64,000 nt of DNA from an uncultured Acidimicrobiales bacterium. Its GTDB lineage: Bacteria > Actinomycetota > Acidimicrobiia > Acidimicrobiales > SZUA-35. The notes beneath the pieces are model-generated. The model worked only from the letters and a program-made list of their open reading frames with translations. It had not been told where the DNA came from and ran no database searches. The position numbers and the translations under genes are program-made. Positions 7,683 through 17,615 of the stretch are shown piece after piece (the stretch's first letter is position 1; each line of letters opens with the position of its first letter). The DNA is taken from assembly GCA_937922785.1 (NCBI GenBank), contig CALAJQ010000020.1, positions 62,001 to 126,000 on the forward strand. The letters run 5' to 3'.

Positions 7683-10600
7683 ATGGCAGAAAGAACGATT
7701 CGGCTCCAAACGAGTCGCCCCCTCGGACGCGGAGAGATTGCTGAACTCGAAGCAGCGGGCTGTTTCCTAGACAGAGCAGCGGGACTGAACACCTACCTTG
7801 TCCGCTCGTCGGCAAACAGCGCAATGGAGAAAGTCCTAACCCTAAATTTCGTCGAGAAAGCCGAGGCATGCGGGAACCATGAGAAGTTGGATCGAACCCT
7901 CGCAACGATTGTGCAGGGTCTGACAACCCGGGCAACGCTAAAGGGCGCGAACTCAGATCTAACACAAGAAGACAAAGCCGCAGACACGATCAATGTCGTC
8001 GTAGCTATTGACCCAACCGATGCCAGCTCGCTCGAAAAGATCGGCAACCTCGCGAAGGTGGTTGAGTCAACAGACCGAAGAGCATTGCTGGAGATCTCGC
8101 CTTACAAACTGCGTGATCTCGCAGACCTGGATGTGGTGCGGTCAGTCGAACCCGTTCCCGAGGTGTACACAAGCAACAATGTTGCCAGACTTCTGACCGG
8201 CGTCGAATCAACCGCTGACCACTTTGGTCTTGACGGAGCCGGAGAAATCGTGGGCATCGCCGATTCCGGAATCGACAAAGGTCTCCTCGGTGACATGTTG
8301 GCCGACCTAGACGGGCGCGTCATCAAGATAAGAGCAACGGCAGGAAAGACGGCGGCATTTCAAGGGATCGCTGCCGGGGCAGATCTGAACAACCATGGGA
8401 CACACGTCGCAGGCAGCGTCGCCGGCGACGGCACGAGCTCGAACGGCAATGTACGCGGCATGGCACCGGCGGCGCAGGTCACGTTCACCTCTATGGGGCA
8501 GGACGAGACAGCGGGACTAACGACTCCGCTTGACATCGCGGCCGGACTTCTCCAGGACGCATATGACGACGGAGCCCGCATCCACTCGAACAGTTGGGGC
8601 GACCCGAAGCAACTCGGACGTTACACGAATCAAAGTGACTCGGTAGATCAATTCGTCTGGGACAACCGAGACATGCTGGTGGTAATTGCCGCAGGTAACG
8701 AAGGCAACGGAGCCAGCACCGTGATACCGCCGGGGACCGCAAAGAACTGCCTCACGGTTGGAGCTTCGGAGTCGGTTCGCCCTGTTCCTTCGCTGCTCAC
8801 ATTGAATCCAAACTTCCAAGACACCGATGGCGACCCAACTACGCCGCCTATCAACGCAATTCTCGAGCTGCGAGGAAAGGATCAAGAAGCCGATGATCCC
8901 GATGACGTCGCTTGGTTCTCCAGCCGGGGTCCGGTCAACGACGGAGCGGCGACCTACATCAAGCCTGACTTAGTGGCACCCGGAACCATGATTCTCTCAA
9001 CCCGATCGCGGGTCAGCGTCGCCGATCTTGGTCCCGATGGCTGGCCAGATGATCCCCAGTTCTTCTCCTATACAGATGCCGACGGAAACCTAACTCATGA
9101 TGAGGCGGTCGGGCTCGGGCTACCCGGTGAGCCCTTCTTCGGCACTTGGAATCAAAGTACCCCTGGACTGCCAGCGGGCTCCGGAGCGGGTGCATCCGAG
9201 AACTACTACTACTCGGACGGAACTTCAATGGCCACGCCCATTACGAGTGGAACAGCAGCGCTCCTGAGGCAATATCTCAGAACCCAGCGTGGTATGGCGA
9301 ACCCCTCAGCAGCGTTGATGAAAGCCCTTCTAATCAACGGCGGATCGGTTCCTCGGGGCAGGGCTACCACAGCAAATTCAACCAATGGATTCGGATGGCT
9401 CGATCTGGCCACCACCATCGCCCCAGATGGTTCTGGGCAGCAAATCTATGCTGACGACATCGACCTAGCTGTGGGTACGGGCGAGGTTCGGTCCTTTAGT
9501 GCAGTAGTCGCGGACAGTTCAGTTCCGCTTCGGGCAACATTGGTGTGGACAGATAGACCAGGCAAGGGCCTGCAGAACAAGCTCTACCTACGAGCGATTG
9601 CTCCGGACGGATCCATTGTCGACGGAGATCTGACCGCCTTTCCTGTCTCTACCAACAACGTCCAACGCGTACATATCGACGGTCCAATGCCTGGAACCTA
9701 CACGCTCGAGGTGCACGGCATAGATGTTCCATTCGGCATTCCAGATCTGGCTCCTGATCTACGTCAGGACTTTGCCCTTGCCATCATGAATGGCGTCGGA
9801 TTTTCACCTAAACCGGTTGATGTGGTCCAAGTGATCGACCGCAGCGGCAGCATGGGGTTTTACGGGTTCTTAGAGCCTGCCAAGCTTCGCTCGAGCCAAC
9901 TGGTAGACGCACTAAGAGTTGGTGACCGGACAGGGGTTGTTCAATTCAGCACCCGCGCTGACTCGGTTGTCCCACTGACTGAACTAGCAGGAAGAGGCGA
10001 TCAAATCGCTATTCAGTCAGCTATTGGAACATTGACGCCCGGAGGCAACACCTCCATTGGAGCCGGACTTCAACTTGGCGTTGCCGAGCTTGGCCCCGAC
10101 GTGGGAAGGCCGCAATCGATCGTTCTGCTAAGCGATGGCTACGAGAACACTCCGCCGTGGGTAGGTGGCTCGGTCGCCGACTCGCCCCCAGCCAACTACG
10201 GCGGCAGCGATCTCACCGAGGTTCTACCGGCTGTGCCTTCAGCTACCAAGATTTACACCTTGTCGCTTGGGACGGCGAGCGATGAAGAGCTACTGCAAGA
10301 AATGGCTCTTGCACGCGATGGTCAGTTCCACTCGGTCTACAGCTCCGCAGACCAGGCCAAGCTTCACGAAATCTATGTGCATCTTCAGGCCCTGGCTGGC
10401 GGTGAAGAAGTGCTGGCATCCGGGTCTGCAATAGCTATGTCGTCGGGTGGGCTGGCAGCTAATTCAGCTGCCGCCTTCTCAGCGGAAAATTCCGTCAACC
10501 ATCGAGGCCTTCGGGTTGCGGCCTCGCCGCCTGCAGGAACAAAGGCCCGGCCTTCAGGGGTGCCTGAATGGCTACGCGAACTCCTTGACTTGGAAACTCC

Positions 10601-11351
10601 GCAAACCAACGAGGACGCTCATTGCGGACGGCATTTCGTTGAAGTCGATGAATCAATCGAGTCCGCGACTTTTACTGTCTCGTGGCATGACCGCTCCAGC
10701 CCCGTTCGGTTGGCTGTGCGGACGCCGGGGCTGAGGAAATTGGATGTCAACGACGCCGGCGTTTGGGTGATCGAGGGAGAGAACCACATAATGATCCGGG
10801 TGAATAGTCCAAAACCTGGGACCTGGTGTATGAACGTGAGTGCCGCTGAGGATCGTGACGATGGCCTCGGAAGCCCCTATTCCTGGGGGGCTCACGCAAC
10901 AACATCAGTTGGTTTGATCACGCAAGGCCCGAGAACCCCGCTAGGTCGCAGCGAACACACGGTGGTGGCAGAGTTCGTTGATCCCGATGACCTAGCTGTC
11001 CGACCTCGCTTTAGCGGTTCAGTGTCGGTCCCACTTGCTCCGTTGGAGAAACTGGCCTTCGAATGGCGCAGCGAACTCGATCGACTCCAGCTTCCGGATG
11101 AACCTTTGCCGGAGGGCCTTGACGAAGCGCGACTGAAACTCGGAGTACTGGACCTCGTCAAACGAAGCATGGGTGACCCATCCATTTTCGAGTCGGAAAT
11201 CAGCCCACTAACCTTCAGTGGCAGGGGCACCAAGAAGGCCAAAATCGAAACACCAATCCAAGGAATTTCCACAGTAGTGGTGGAGGTCAGGGCTGAGTCC
11301 CGCCAAGGTCACAAAGTCGTGCGAAAGGCTCGCTTCGACATTCTGTCCTAG
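7683..11351 (+). CDS. Giant subtilase (S8) with von Willebrand A domain
   Basis: The 1222-residue protein has an N-terminal propeptide-like region (~1-160). A peptidase S8 domain follows with catalytic Asp194 (IADSGID), His238 (NHGTHVAG) and Ser515 (DGTSMATP). A large insert lies between His and Ser, as in KP-43-like subtilases, followed by a P-like beta domain (~550-700). A vWA domain starts with MIDAS DRSGS at ~719. The ~330-residue C-terminal beta-rich tail is of unknown type. No N-terminal signal peptide or lipobox is visible, so it may be cytoplasmic or use another export route. The sigma factor gene starts about 50 bp downstream, and the protein is the head of the protease island. Confidence 0.93.
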   Translation: MAERTIRLQTSRPLGRGEIAELEAAGCFLDRAAGLNTYLVRSSANSAMEKVLTLNFVEKAEACGNHEKLDRTLATIVQGLTTRATLKGANSDLTQEDKAADTINVVVAIDPTDASSLEKIGNLAKVVESTDRRALLEISPYKLRDLADLDVVRSVEPVPEVYTSNNVARLLTGVESTADHFGLDGAGEIVGIADSGIDKGLLGDMLADLDGRVIKIRATAGKTAAFQGIAAGADLNNHGTHVAGSVAGDGTSSNGNVRGMAPAAQVTFTSMGQDETAGLTTPLDIAAGLLQDAYDDGARIHSNSWGDPKQLGRYTNQSDSVDQFVWDNRDMLVVIAAGNEGNGASTVIPPGTAKNCLTVGASESVRPVPSLLTLNPNFQDTDGDPTTPPINAILELRGKDQEADDPDDVAWFSSRGPVNDGAATYIKPDLVAPGTMILSTRSRVSVADLGPDGWPDDPQFFSYTDADGNLTHDEAVGLGLPGEPFFGTWNQSTPGLPAGSGAGASENYYYSDGTSMATPITSGTAALLRQYLRTQRGMANPSAALMKALLINGGSVPRGRATTANSTNGFGWLDLATTIAPDGSGQQIYADDIDLAVGTGEVRSFSAVVADSSVPLRATLVWTDRPGKGLQNKLYLRAIAPDGSIVDGDLTAFPVSTNNVQRVHIDGPMPGTYTLEVHGIDVPFGIPDLAPDLRQDFALAIMNGVGFSPKPVDVVQVIDRSGSMGFYGFLEPAKLRSSQLVDALRVGDRTGVVQFSTRADSVVPLTELAGRGDQIAIQSAIGTLTPGGNTSIGAGLQLGVAELGPDVGRPQSIVLLSDGYENTPPWVGGSVADSPPANYGGSDLTEVLPAVPSATKIYTLSLGTASDEELLQEMALARDGQFHSVYSSADQAKLHEIYVHLQALAGGEEVLASGSAIAMSSGGLAANSAAAFSAENSVNHRGLRVAASPPAGTKARPSGVPEWLRELLDLETPQTNEDAHCGRHFVEVDESIESATFTVSWHDRSSPVRLAVRTPGLRKLDVNDAGVWVIEGENHIMIRVNSPKPGTWCMNVSAAEDRDDGLGSPYSWGAHATTSVGLITQGPRTPLGRSEHTVVAEFVDPDDLAVRPRFSGSVSVPLAPLEKLAFEWRSELDRLQLPDEPLPEGLDEARLKLGVLDLVKRSMGDPSIFESEISPLTFSGRGTKKAKIETPIQGISTVVVEVRAESRQGHKVVRKARFDILS

Positions 11352-11403
11352 GCACGGCAGGCCTCAAACTCCCACCTTGCATCGATCCGTTAAGCTACTC
11401 AAG

Positions 11404-11967
11404 ATGGAGGCGCCTGACGAGACAATCCTGTCAAAAGCACAACTCGGTGACCCCGATGCATGGCGCCTTCTTGTGGATACCTATTCAGGCGTGGTTTGGG
11501 CCGTACTTAGGTCGCTGAGGGTTCAAGAGCCAGATCGGTCAGACATCTATCAGTCGGTCTTTCTCAAGCTCACCACCCACATCGGCACCATTAGGGAGCC
11601 GCTTGCTTTGCCGGGCTGGCTCGCAACAGTCACCCGCAGGCAATGTATCGACATGTTCAGAAAGCAAGATAGGCAACCAACTCCGTCCGAGGCCACAGCC
11701 GATGTGGAGGCCAACGAACCGTTGCCAGAGGAACAGATCATTGTCGATGATGAACGGGTCGCTGTTATGCGGTCATTCAGGCGTTTGGATGAGAAGTGCC
11801 AACGGTTGCTATCTCTAATGTTCTTCGGCATGGAGCACTCCTATTCAGCGATATCGGAGATCGTTGAAATTCCGGTGGGGTCAATCGGCCCCAGTCGACA
11901 ACGATGCTTGGAGAAGCTCTCCAAAATGGGCGAAGTGGCTTCGTTGAGAAGGGACTGGTCAAAGTGA
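11404..11967 (+). CDS. ECF-like sigma-70 factor
   Basis: The 187-residue protein has region 2 (DIYQSVFLKLTTHI ... WLATVTRRQCIDMFRK) and region 4 (RLLSLMFFGMEHSYSAISEIVEIPVGSIGPSRQRCLEKL), the two-domain ECF plan. I chose ATG 11404 rather than an upstream TTG. Its stop codon overlaps the GTG start of the next gene (GTGA), so the two are translationally coupled, as sigma/anti-sigma pairs often are. Its likely job is to direct transcription of the protease island. Matching promoters were not identified. Confidence 0.92.
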   Translation: MEAPDETILSKAQLGDPDAWRLLVDTYSGVVWAVLRSLRVQEPDRSDIYQSVFLKLTTHIGTIREPLALPGWLATVTRRQCIDMFRKQDRQPTPSEATADVEANEPLPEEQIIVDDERVAVMRSFRRLDEKCQRLLSLMFFGMEHSYSAISEIVEIPVGSIGPSRQRCLEKLSKMGEVASLRRDWSK

Positions 11968-12407
11968 GCGAGTTCGACGGTTTGGAAGAACTCCTAGCAG
12001 ACGCATTTGAAACTTTTGATCCCGTGCCTGCTGACTTGAAGGCCACTGCCGCAGGGCTCTCCGATTGGATTCACCCTGACGCCAGTCTTGCTGTGTTAGT
12101 TGCACGAGAATCGGTAGCGCTTCGCAGTCCCGCCATCAGTCAGAGTGAGTTCGCTTGGCCCGAGTTCTCAATGTCTGTGCAGTGGGCCTTTTCGAACGGG
12201 CGGCTATCGATCTTGGGCATGTTTCCCGAAGCGGCACCAGATTCGATTTTGGTTCAAGGGCCACATCGCACGAGTGTCGAAGCCTCCCTCGTTCGCGGGT
12301 CATTTGAGTTGGACACTGAAGGTGATTCGCCGTTTCGAATCTCGTTCTCGGTAGAGGGTCAGGAATTCGTCACGCCGTGGATCGAGCCGACGACCGGTAG
12401 CAGTTAA
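11964..12407 (+). CDS. Small protein coupled to the sigma factor
   Basis: The 147-residue protein begins with GTG overlapping the sigma-factor stop. The N-terminal half (DPVPADLKATAAGLSDWIHPDASLAVLVARESVALRS) is helical, and the rest is beta-rich. I recall similar small proteins next to sigma-70/CHAT/subtilase loci in actinobacteria, so it may regulate the sigma factor, but it lacks a recognisable anti-sigma zinc motif or membrane segment. Its 3' end overlaps the convergent CHAT gene by 38 bp. Confidence 0.75.
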   Translation: MSEFDGLEELLADAFETFDPVPADLKATAAGLSDWIHPDASLAVLVARESVALRSPAISQSEFAWPEFSMSVQWAFSNGRLSILGMFPEAAPDSILVQGPHRTSVEASLVRGSFELDTEGDSPFRISFSVEGQEFVTPWIEPTTGSS

Positions 12408-14859
12408 ACGCGGCAGCAGCTGCAGTTGCCCCCACAGCCAACGCTGTTTGTTTGGCGAGGTGGAGGGCGTGCTGGGGCGACTGTCCATCGGCCAGTTGTG
12501 TGTGGAAGTCGCGAAGTAGCGTTGACACCGATGGGTCATCAGCCACCACAGTGGCGCTTGCCACGACCCATTGTGCGCCGGTTCCCAAAAAGCCCTCTGC
12601 GAATGAAACTGCCCCGGCGGCGCCAAACTGGGCAGCCCGTGAGCCAAGACAGTTGGCAACGACTACGCCCGGGGGTGCTTGAACTACACCAGTTAGGTCA
12701 TAGAGATATAGACGTTCCTGGCCTACCCCCAACCAGCTGAACATAGGGTTCTCCGGCTCGGATCCACCGTGACCCCTGAAGTGCACCAACGCGGCGTGTT
12801 CTAACAGATCCAGGACAGCATCGGTGGAGTCGCTAGCGACCTGCCATGACGCTTGATTTGCCACTTCGGCCATTGGGTCAACGGCGGTCAACGAGGTGTC
12901 AATCACCAATACGTTTCCGAGTCGGTCGAGCTCTCGGGGTGCGGCTCGGCCCTCTCGAGCAAGCGCTACTTGGAGGGGCCCTGCGCTTAAGGAGGGGAGC
13001 AAGCCAACTGGCAGGTGCCTGAGTTCAGAATCCAGCACAATCGTGTCCACTCTTACGCTCTCGCCGTCGAACAACAGATGATCAGCCTCAGTCGCCAGGT
13101 CCTGGCACCTGGTGGCAGCAGCGGATTCAGCCTGTGGGTTCGCCATCCAAAGCCTGAAAGCCCGGTCTAGTGCTACGAAGAGCCCGGCGTCATGAGGAAT
13201 AACTCTGTGCCTCGGGTCTGGCGAAGAGCTAGAGATAACGAGGTGGCGCCCTGAAATTGAGACTTCGCACAATCGGTCAGTTTGGGTTGCAGAGGGCGAT
13301 GGTTGCTTGCGGGGTTTGTCTCGCCACGACTGTTCCTCCAGCGCAGCACGAATGTCTTGCAGTTTCGTACGGCTATCAAGATCATCAGGACTCTCTCGAA
13401 CGTCCTGCTCCGCAGCGCGGTAGGAAGCTAGCAAGGACTTGGTGTTCGCGTCGTCTGATCGCGGCCAGAACGTCGTGGTCGGGCTTCGAAGCTGATCCGA
13501 CCAGTAGTGATAGGAAGCTGGGTTTTTAATGGTAATGGCCTTGGCTAGATCGACGACTGAATGAACGGGTCCGGTTTGGGACCCCAGAAGCTCTAGCGAA
13601 CCAGTAGTTTCGGCGAACCGGTGAGCCCGATCTAACGAGAGTGAACAGATTTGAAGCGCACGATCTGAGTCACCGCTTGCTGAAGCAAGCTTCGCTTCGA
13701 TTCCGTCAAGTCGAAACTGCTCTTCCGGTGTGAGGGGAATGCCTGGCAGCAGTTCTAGTGACGCTTTTACGTGGTCGGTGTTGTCATCGGTCAGTCCTGC
13801 TTCTGCTTGGGCGAGGACAAGTCTCACAACTGCCGCCCGATGGCCTGCGTCTGATAGATCGGCGGCCGTTGTTGCCAAGTCAGTAATCAGCTTTCCGTCT
13901 GATTCGATTTTCTCCGCAAGCGCCAAGGCCGACCAACCAGTCCGGCCTTGCGACCCAAGCAGGGCCTGGGCCTGGTCGGCAAGTTGAACAGACCGTGTGA
14001 GGTCGCCGGAATGTCTGGCAGCGCGGCTGGCCAGCACCAGGGCCTCGGCGCGGTCAGCCTCGAGGCCGAGTTCTGCGAGCTCGGCCGCTCCGTCATCAAG
14101 TGCCCTCAACGCTTGCGAATAGAGGCCCGCCTTCATAAGGGTCTCGGCGCGTGCTGTGACTCGAACACCCGTCGGGTTCCCCATTTCGCGGAATTGGCGC
14201 TCAGCCTCGTCATAGAGACTCAGCGCGGCGGGAAGGTTGCCCTCGCAACTGACAGCCCAGCCCTTGTTGTGAATAGTAAGAGCCATCCAGTGCGATTGGC
14301 CGACGCGCGAATAGGCCTGGAAGGCCGCCTCAAACTCTTCGATCGCTGCGCTGATGGCTCCCTCATATGTAAGGAGTATTCCCAGGTTTGTGTGAAGGTG
14401 CCCTTGCCCAAGATCGTCTCCTTGGGATACGAAGGCCTTCAGCGATTCTTCGTATCCCGCTCTAGCGCCCACCGAATCGCCCGATCGTTGCAGCAGGGTC
14501 GCACGCTGATGGGCCGCCCTCGCATAGGTATTGCCCGATGCAGTTCCTAACACGGTGTCCAACCGACCTATTGCTGTTTCGAAGTCGCCGCTGAATGCTT
14601 CGGTTGCAGCGAGGCTGACTTCCACCTGGTCTCTGAGGTCAGAATGGTCGGGCATCGAGTGGAGCGCTTCGTTAAGCGAGTGGCGCGAAGCAGCGGCGTC
14701 GCCGAGGTTTCGCTGGGCGATGCCGATGGTCAATTGCGCATAGTTGCGAGCGGTCTGACTGTCGCTCGCAAGGTGAGGCTGAGCTAGTGCGATCGCCTCG
14801 GCCGGATCGCCACCAGCAAGCCGGACCAGTTCCTTGAGTGTTTCGAGGTCGTCTTTCAT
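12370..14859 (-). CDS. TPR-CHAT caspase-like protease
   Basis: The 829-residue protein has an N-terminal superhelix of TPR-like repeats (~10-480), a linker, and a C-terminal CHAT domain (~560-829). The CHAT domain has catalytic His697 in LVHFRGHGG and catalytic Cys737 in VVVANCLGS, the separase/caspase-like dyad. ATG 14859 is preceded by an AAAGGGA ribosome site and removes an upstream 8-codon extension. CHAT proteases with TPR sensors act in bacterial conflict or programmed-death modules, sometimes cleaving a partner to activate it. Here two subtilases, a metalloprotease and a sigma-factor pair surround it, so substrates may be among those neighbours. That is inference. Confidence 0.92.
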   Translation of the reverse strand: MKDDLETLKELVRLAGGDPAEAIALAQPHLASDSQTARNYAQLTIGIAQRNLGDAAASRHSLNEALHSMPDHSDLRDQVEVSLAATEAFSGDFETAIGRLDTVLGTASGNTYARAAHQRATLLQRSGDSVGARAGYEESLKAFVSQGDDLGQGHLHTNLGILLTYEGAISAAIEEFEAAFQAYSRVGQSHWMALTIHNKGWAVSCEGNLPAALSLYDEAERQFREMGNPTGVRVTARAETLMKAGLYSQALRALDDGAAELAELGLEADRAEALVLASRAARHSGDLTRSVQLADQAQALLGSQGRTGWSALALAEKIESDGKLITDLATTAADLSDAGHRAAVVRLVLAQAEAGLTDDNTDHVKASLELLPGIPLTPEEQFRLDGIEAKLASASGDSDRALQICSLSLDRAHRFAETTGSLELLGSQTGPVHSVVDLAKAITIKNPASYHYWSDQLRSPTTTFWPRSDDANTKSLLASYRAAEQDVRESPDDLDSRTKLQDIRAALEEQSWRDKPRKQPSPSATQTDRLCEVSISGRHLVISSSSPDPRHRVIPHDAGLFVALDRAFRLWMANPQAESAAATRCQDLATEADHLLFDGESVRVDTIVLDSELRHLPVGLLPSLSAGPLQVALAREGRAAPRELDRLGNVLVIDTSLTAVDPMAEVANQASWQVASDSTDAVLDLLEHAALVHFRGHGGSEPENPMFSWLGVGQERLYLYDLTGVVQAPPGVVVANCLGSRAAQFGAAGAVSFAEGFLGTGAQWVVASATVVADDPSVSTLLRDFHTQLADGQSPQHALHLAKQTALAVGATAAAAAFNCYRSSARSTA

Positions 14860-15032
14860 GCTGTTCCCTTTCAGCCTTGACAAGCAGACTCTTACTGTCT
14901 TGATGCCAAATGATTCCTATATTCGCAGCTGGCTAGTTATCTGTACTTGGACAACGAAGCTCGAATAGTTTGTATCACGGGCCGTCTTTCCCCGTCTTTG
15001 ATAACCGAAACTACGAACCAGGATGGTTAGAG

Positions 15033-16529
15033 ATGAATAAGTTCAAGGTATTGATGATCGCATTTCTGCTAGTCGCCGCCAGTTGTGGAGGCAATGACGA
15101 CTCCGGTGAAGACACGACATCGAGCGTCTCAGATGGTGACAGCGGTTCCGATGACGGCGCCGCAAGAACGACTTGCGACCCTGCTGTCAAGGAGGCGTCG
15201 CACGAGTGTGTTCAGATTGCCACCTACGCGCTGCTTGATGACAACCAAGCGATCGAGAAGCGAAAGGAAGGGTGGTCTTGGCTGAGCGCCCCAATCCCGG
15301 GGGCAGCGGTTTGTAACACTCTCAACAACGAAGACAACGAACCCGAAAACGACATGCCAGCAGCATGGGTAGTACTGGAGGAGGGGGAAGAGGCGATCCA
15401 AGACCGAGTTCTGGCCTGGCTACAGGGGCTCGCTGATGATCCTGATTCGACGGCTGGGCTCAACTACATATTGCCAACAGCCATGGGTTACGGAGTGTTC
15501 CCTGCAGACAACCCTTCCGCAGCTGGCGACATTCCGTCAGTACGGCTTGGAGAAGCCCGTGATGGGGTCGATGTCACAATATATGTCGCTGACACGGGAT
15601 ACTCCGAACCGCCAGCGGACTACCCGCTGGCGAATCTCGAAGAGGGTGTTGGGGGCCGGGAGAGTATTCCGAAGCAAACCAATGATCCCAGCACTGGTCA
15701 CGGCCTAATGGTCGGCTCTGTCGCAGCGCTCAAGGCTCCCGGAGCGACTGTGATCGTGATTAACGCGACTGCTCCTCTGGACTCAGAAGGCAAGGGACAG
15801 CCGTTCATTAGCGTTAGTTCACTGGCTGAGGCCATTAAGCCTGACGGTGGTGTCGCAAAACCGGCAGTCTTGAACATGAGTTTCGGGACGCTTCCTTGTG
15901 ATTTCGAAGAGATTGCCGAGGGGGGGAATGACGCATTTCGGGCCGACGTCGACGCACAGATAGCGCGAATCGACGGGGTAAGCACGATTGCAGATTTGGC
16001 GGTTCTGAGCATGAACGGACTACGGACTGTGATGTCGGATGCCGAAAGTCAATACGATCTGCTAGTCGCGGCGGCCGGAAACATGGGACCCGATTCTGCT
16101 GATTTCTTCCCGGCCGCCCTAGCGGATGAGTTCCCAACGCTTGTCGCAGTTGGGGCCCGAGATGACACAGTTCCAAATACCAAGGAGTGTTTTGAGGCTG
16201 GTCATTTTGCATGGATGGTCGAGAGCACCGTCGAGGCTTGTGACCCAAACGACCGGGTAGCTGACTTTTCGCGGAACGCAGATTGGATTGGGAGCTGGGC
16301 ACCAGGCGTCGACATGGTCGCTGCCTACCCTGATGCACTCGAATTCGAGTACTACGACGGCAGCGTCGCTATGCCCGGTCCGCTTGTGAGGATCTCTGGT
16401 ACGTCTATGGCCACGCCCTACATCTCAGCGGTTTTGGCAACATGCTTGTCCGGTTGGGGACCATCGGAAATTAACGAGACCGATATCACTGACTGCTTGG
16501 TCGACTTTCAGATTCCGTCTGGCTCATGA
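15033..16529 (+). CDS. Lipoprotein subtilase (S8)
   Basis: The 498-residue protein has a lipoprotein signal (MNKFKVLMIAFLLVAASC, lipobox AASC), an acidic Ser/Asp-rich linker and a subtilase domain. The catalytic residues are Asp187 (VADTGY), His223 (TGHGLMVG) and Ser458 (SGTSMATPY). It would be anchored on the outer face of the membrane. ATG 15033 is chosen because the signal peptide begins there. The stop codon overlaps the start of the next gene (ATGA), so a surface protease and a PASTA-like membrane protein are made together. Confidence 0.9.
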   Translation: MNKFKVLMIAFLLVAASCGGNDDSGEDTTSSVSDGDSGSDDGAARTTCDPAVKEASHECVQIATYALLDDNQAIEKRKEGWSWLSAPIPGAAVCNTLNNEDNEPENDMPAAWVVLEEGEEAIQDRVLAWLQGLADDPDSTAGLNYILPTAMGYGVFPADNPSAAGDIPSVRLGEARDGVDVTIYVADTGYSEPPADYPLANLEEGVGGRESIPKQTNDPSTGHGLMVGSVAALKAPGATVIVINATAPLDSEGKGQPFISVSSLAEAIKPDGGVAKPAVLNMSFGTLPCDFEEIAEGGNDAFRADVDAQIARIDGVSTIADLAVLSMNGLRTVMSDAESQYDLLVAAAGNMGPDSADFFPAALADEFPTLVAVGARDDTVPNTKECFEAGHFAWMVESTVEACDPNDRVADFSRNADWIGSWAPGVDMVAAYPDALEFEYYDGSVAMPGPLVRISGTSMATPYISAVLATCLSGWGPSEINETDITDCLVDFQIPSGS

Positions 16530-17446
16530 CCGCCGTCAGCAGACAAGAGGCGTATGCCCCAACGCGGGCCGAGTTCTTGGCTAAGACGGTGGCTGAAGTG
16601 ACCATCGCTGCGGTGTCGATCTTCATAGCTCTATGGATATGGCGGTCCGATGGGCTTGAAAGGGATCGTCTGCTGGAACAGCAACAAAGGGAATCTGCAC
16701 AAGCTGCGCAATCCAATTGGCAGGCTCAACTTGCCAACCGCCGGCATGAGATCCTGAACGTCTGGTTGCCGGTGTACCTGTCAGGCGAAGACGCAGATCT
16801 GGCCGAAAGCATGATGCTGGCCCTCGACGTGAGCATCTCCCAAAAGACATTTTCAGCACTGCAGGTGACGTTGAGTTCCTCGGGTCTATTGACGCCTGAA
16901 CTCGAGGCGCGACTTGCCAAAAGTGTCGCAGGGGCAACACGGGCGCGGGTCGAGAACCCGGTGCCTCTGATAGAAATCGCGAAATTTGATGACCATGCCC
17001 AGGCGGATGACTTGAGAGATCAGCTGCTAGGCCAAGGCATACACGGAGTGGAAATTCGCCAGGTTGAGGGCTCGTTTGCGGTCGTCGTAACGGGCGTTGC
17101 CGATGAGGCGTTGGCGGCACTAATCCGCGACGGGCTAGGCGGGCAAACCCCAAGCGCCGAAACCTCTGCAGAACACGACGGCTCCCAGGCCAGCGCTGCG
17201 GTACTGCCCAACGTCTATCAACTCCCCGAACTTGACGCGTTGCGGGCATTGGCTGATGCCGGGTTTACGAACGTGGTTGTGTGGCGAGTCACCTCGGGGT
17301 CGGTTGGCCCAGGCCTAGCGAGGCAGTTGGTTGTCAGTGATGGATCCGCAGTTGGGAACGAGACGGTGTTGGTAGATCGGAACGGACCAACAGTTCAGCA
17401 GATTCCGGCCAACACAAAGTTGGCGCTGAAAGTCGTTAAGAGCTAG
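16526..17446 (+). CDS. Single-pass membrane protein with coiled coil, SPOR-like and PASTA-like domains
   Basis: The 306-residue protein has one membrane segment (~24-44), a charged coiled-coil stretch (~45-75) and a middle helical region. A domain with EIAKFDDHAQADDLRDQL ... VEIRQV resembles SPOR repeats. A C-terminal block (VLPNVYQLPELDALRALADAGF ... LALKVVKS) has the spacing of a PASTA domain. PASTA and SPOR domains bind cell-wall glycans, so the protein may hold the coupled subtilase near the septum or wall. Both domain assignments are by pattern only. Confidence 0.75.
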   Translation: MTAVSRQEAYAPTRAEFLAKTVAEVTIAAVSIFIALWIWRSDGLERDRLLEQQQRESAQAAQSNWQAQLANRRHEILNVWLPVYLSGEDADLAESMMLALDVSISQKTFSALQVTLSSSGLLTPELEARLAKSVAGATRARVENPVPLIEIAKFDDHAQADDLRDQLLGQGIHGVEIRQVEGSFAVVVTGVADEALAALIRDGLGGQTPSAETSAEHDGSQASAAVLPNVYQLPELDALRALADAGFTNVVVWRVTSGSVGPGLARQLVVSDGSAVGNETVLVDRNGPTVQQIPANTKLALKVVKS

Positions 17447-17457
17447 CGGCTCTTAAC
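17435..17457. terminator. Hairpin terminator after the PASTA-like gene
   Basis: Perfect 9-bp arms GTTAAGAGC (17435-17443) and GCTCTTAAC (17449-17457) flank a 5-base loop and span the stop codon. No long T-tract follows. Confidence 0.55.
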
Positions 17458-17615
17458 CGTCTCCAGGCTGTTGCGTCTCTAACCCGATTCAGAAACTTCT
17501 TGTATCAAACGCGGCCGTTGGGCGGTCTTGGTTGTGAACCCCGCATTTGGGCGTGGTCATGACTGCTGGGCGGGACCGAACTCGTCTGGCTCAACGGATC
17601 TGAGGAGATAAAGAA

